Of a DNA stretch of 64,000 bases, positions 62,708-64,000 are shown one piece after another. A model generated the notes under the pieces. That model ran no database searches. It was not told the origin of the DNA and saw only the letters and a list, made by a program, of their open reading frames with translations. The first letter of the stretch is position 1; every line of letters begins with the position of its first letter. The translations under genes were made by a program, and so were the position numbers. This DNA comes from Streptomyces sp. QL37 (lineage in GTDB: Bacteria > Actinomycetota > Actinomycetes > Streptomycetales > Streptomycetaceae). The DNA lies in contig NZ_PTJS01000001.1 in NCBI RefSeq assembly GCF_002941025.1, positions 8,583,064-8,647,063 on the forward strand. The letters run 5' to 3'.

Positions 62708-63828
62708 CAGTTCAGTTCGTTGGCGGTTGTTTCGGCGATGGCGGGTGAGCAGGTCATGCCTCGGCCGCCGGGCCCGGTGACCAGCCAGACGCCCTCGCGG
62801 ACCTGCTGGCGGTGGACGACCCTGCTCGTGTCGGTGCACTGGGCGTAGACACCGGCCCAGCGGTGACGGATGCGGGGCAGCGGGCGGCCGAGGAAGGACT
62901 CGACGACCCGGGTGAGGTGCTCGTACGGTCCCTCGACGGTGTCGAAGGCGAAGGGGTGCTCGTACTCGTGGGTGTCACCGATGGTCAGTCCGCCGTCGCG
63001 GCGCTGCACCATCAGGAGCTGCATCCGGTGCTCGGCGGCGGTCGGGGCCTGGGCCTGACCGGAGTTGAGCGCGTCGAGGGCCTCGCCGGTGTAGGCCGGG
63101 TAGTAGCGGAAGCTGTCGGCGTCGGCGACCGAGGTGGTCAGGGTCTCGCCGAGCGGGTCGGTCTGCATCATCTGCAGGCGGACGCGGCGAACGGGAAGGT
63201 CCGGCCCGGCCAGTTCACGGACGAGGCCGCCGAGCCATGCGCCGGTGGCGAGGACGACCGCGTCGCCTGTGTGCACGTCGCCCTGGTCGTCGCGGACGGA
63301 TGCCGAACCGACGACCTCGCGCACCTCACGGCCGCCGAGGTAGGTGTACCGCCCCGAGGCCAGCAGCTCCTGCTTCAGGGCGAGCTGGGCGGTGCGCGGC
63401 TCGACGGCCGCGTCCCGCTCGCACCACAGGGCGCCGGCGAAGTCGCCGCGCAGCGCGGGGTTGACCGCCCGGGCCTCCTCGGCGGTGAGCAGCTTGTAGC
63501 CGCGGGCCGCCGCGTCGGGGCGGGCGACGGCCGCCTCGGCGACGGCGGTCTCCCGTGCCGTGCGCACCGGGGTGAGCGAGCCGCAGGGCCGGAAGCCCAG
63601 ACCCGGCACCCGTTCGCCGATGGACTCCCACAGCTCACGGGCCCGGAGTGCGGTCTCCAGCTCCTCGCCGCCTGCCCGACCGCTCACCCATATCTGTCCG
63701 AAATTGCGGAGCGATGCTCCGCGGGCCTCGCTCTCGCGTTCGATCTGTACGACCTCGTGGCCGCGGTCCACTGCGTGCCAGGCGTGCATGGTTCCCACCA
63801 CGCCGGCTCCTACGACGATGACTCTCAC
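62704..63828 (-). CDS. FAD-dependent oxidoreductase (DAO family) linked to phosphonate use
   Basis: A 374-aa DAO-type flavoenzyme. VIVVGAGVVGTMHAWHAVDR is the FAD-binding fold, VVLATGAWLGGLVREL the second nucleotide-contact segment, and WLVTGPGGRGMTCSPAIAE the C-terminal FAD motif. In operons with phosphonatase-like HAD proteins this family probably oxidises the amine of aminoethylphosphonate or its N-methyl derivative to phosphonoacetaldehyde, replacing the usual PhnW transaminase. First gene of the operon. The start could be the GTG at 63828 or at 63837. Confidence 0.8.
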   Translation of the reverse strand: MRVIVVGAGVVGTMHAWHAVDRGHEVVQIERESEARGASLRNFGQIWVSGRAGGEELETALRARELWESIGERVPGLGFRPCGSLTPVRTARETAVAEAAVARPDAAARGYKLLTAEEARAVNPALRGDFAGALWCERDAAVEPRTAQLALKQELLASGRYTYLGGREVREVVGSASVRDDQGDVHTGDAVVLATGAWLGGLVRELAGPDLPVRRVRLQMMQTDPLGETLTTSVADADSFRYYPAYTGEALDALNSGQAQAPTAAEHRMQLLMVQRRDGGLTIGDTHEYEHPFAFDTVEGPYEHLTRVVESFLGRPLPRIRHRWAGVYAQCTDTSRVVHRQQVREGVWLVTGPGGRGMTCSPAIAETTANELNW

Positions 63829-63990
63829 GCCGGTCACGTTCCTGGGGGTGGGTGACCTGTATCGATCCTCTCGGCAACGGGAAGGTGAACGACCACCCAA
63901 ACTTGGACCAGACCCGTTACCTTTTCGTGATTGAACAACAAGGCCTTCCGCCTGAGCCGAAGTCAGCCCCGCGCGCCCAGCTGGGTCGTG

Positions 63991-64000
63991 AAGGAGAACC
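63991..64000 (+). promoter_or_regulatory. ribosome-binding site of a divergent gene beyond the window
   Basis: AAGGAGAACC is a strong Shine-Dalgarno at the very end of the window. A + strand gene, presumably the regulator of the phosphonate operon, must start just outside. The 160-base divergent region contains GGACCAGACC near 63909, a possible half of a GntR-type operator. Confidence 0.55.

Noticed and set aside
1..64000. tRNA, rRNA or replication origin
   Set aside because: No recognisable tRNA or rRNA sequence or origin-type repeat cluster was found on reading either strand.

Overview
The window looks like Streptomyces, or a close relative. GC content is very high with extreme third-position GC bias, GTG starts and ATGA/GTGA start-stop overlaps are common, and the families present (gamma-butyrolactone signalling, SCO6745-type and SMI1 proteins, HATPase and DUF11-like proteins) are typical of the genus. 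No rRNA, tRNA or core replication gene was seen. Relics of at least seven kinds of mobile element suggest an accessory or chromosome-arm region.

Layout. 0-6.4 kb: a hypothetical protein, an S66 LD-carboxypeptidase, an IS5-family fragment, a three-gene sporulation-delaying-protein (SdpC-SdpA-SdpB-like) toxin operon and a truncated primase relic. 7.0-25.1 kb: the main object, an apparently intact biosynthetic gene cluster. It opens with an AfsA-type butyrolactone synthase, two ArpA/ScbR-type TetR receptors, two reductases, a 4-oxalocrotonate-tautomerase-like protein and a LuxR-type regulator. It then has a long + strand run: PsuG-type C-ribosyl enzyme, HAD phosphatase, MFS exporter, VOC protein, cupin, membrane acyltransferase, second cupin, asparagine-synthetase-like amidotransferase, PrpF-like isomerase, acyl-CoA-dehydrogenase-fold flavoprotein, dihydroorotase-like amidohydrolase and flavin reductase, closed by a strong hairpin at 25051-25084. 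PsuG plus HAD phosphatase is the signature of C-ribosides (minimycin, alnumycin, showdomycin type). Here there is no NRPS or PKS in the window, and the remaining enzymes could build a nitrogen heterocycle directly. I propose a butyrolactone-controlled C-nucleoside-like cluster whose aglycone may be a cyclic imide.

26.1-32.4 kb: a second small cluster with an MMPL exporter, a WS/DGAT- or PapA-like acyltransferase, a short class II cyclase-like protein with a DCTA motif, and a convergent class I terpene synthase. This suggests an acylated, exported terpenoid.

32.4-58 kb: a mosaic of ordinary small genes (SGNH hydrolase, cupin, AraC, SMI1, Nudix, HATPase, chitin-binding protein, HEAT protein, enoyl-CoA hydratase with TetR, GntR with PEBP, RibD-like reductase, DUF11-like secreted protein, Ser/Thr kinase). 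Between them lie relics of TniB/TniQ, a tyrosine integrase, IS1182, a Tn3 transposase, a serine resolvase, IS5, a NucA/NucB-like protein and an ECF sigma factor. Two perfect 19-7-19 palindromes sit beside transposon relics.

58.1-63.9 kb: a tightly overlapping minus-strand operon for 2-aminoethylphosphonate uptake and use (FAD oxidoreductase, phosphonatase-like HAD, ATPase, two permeases, binding protein). The window ends at the ribosome-binding site of a divergent gene.
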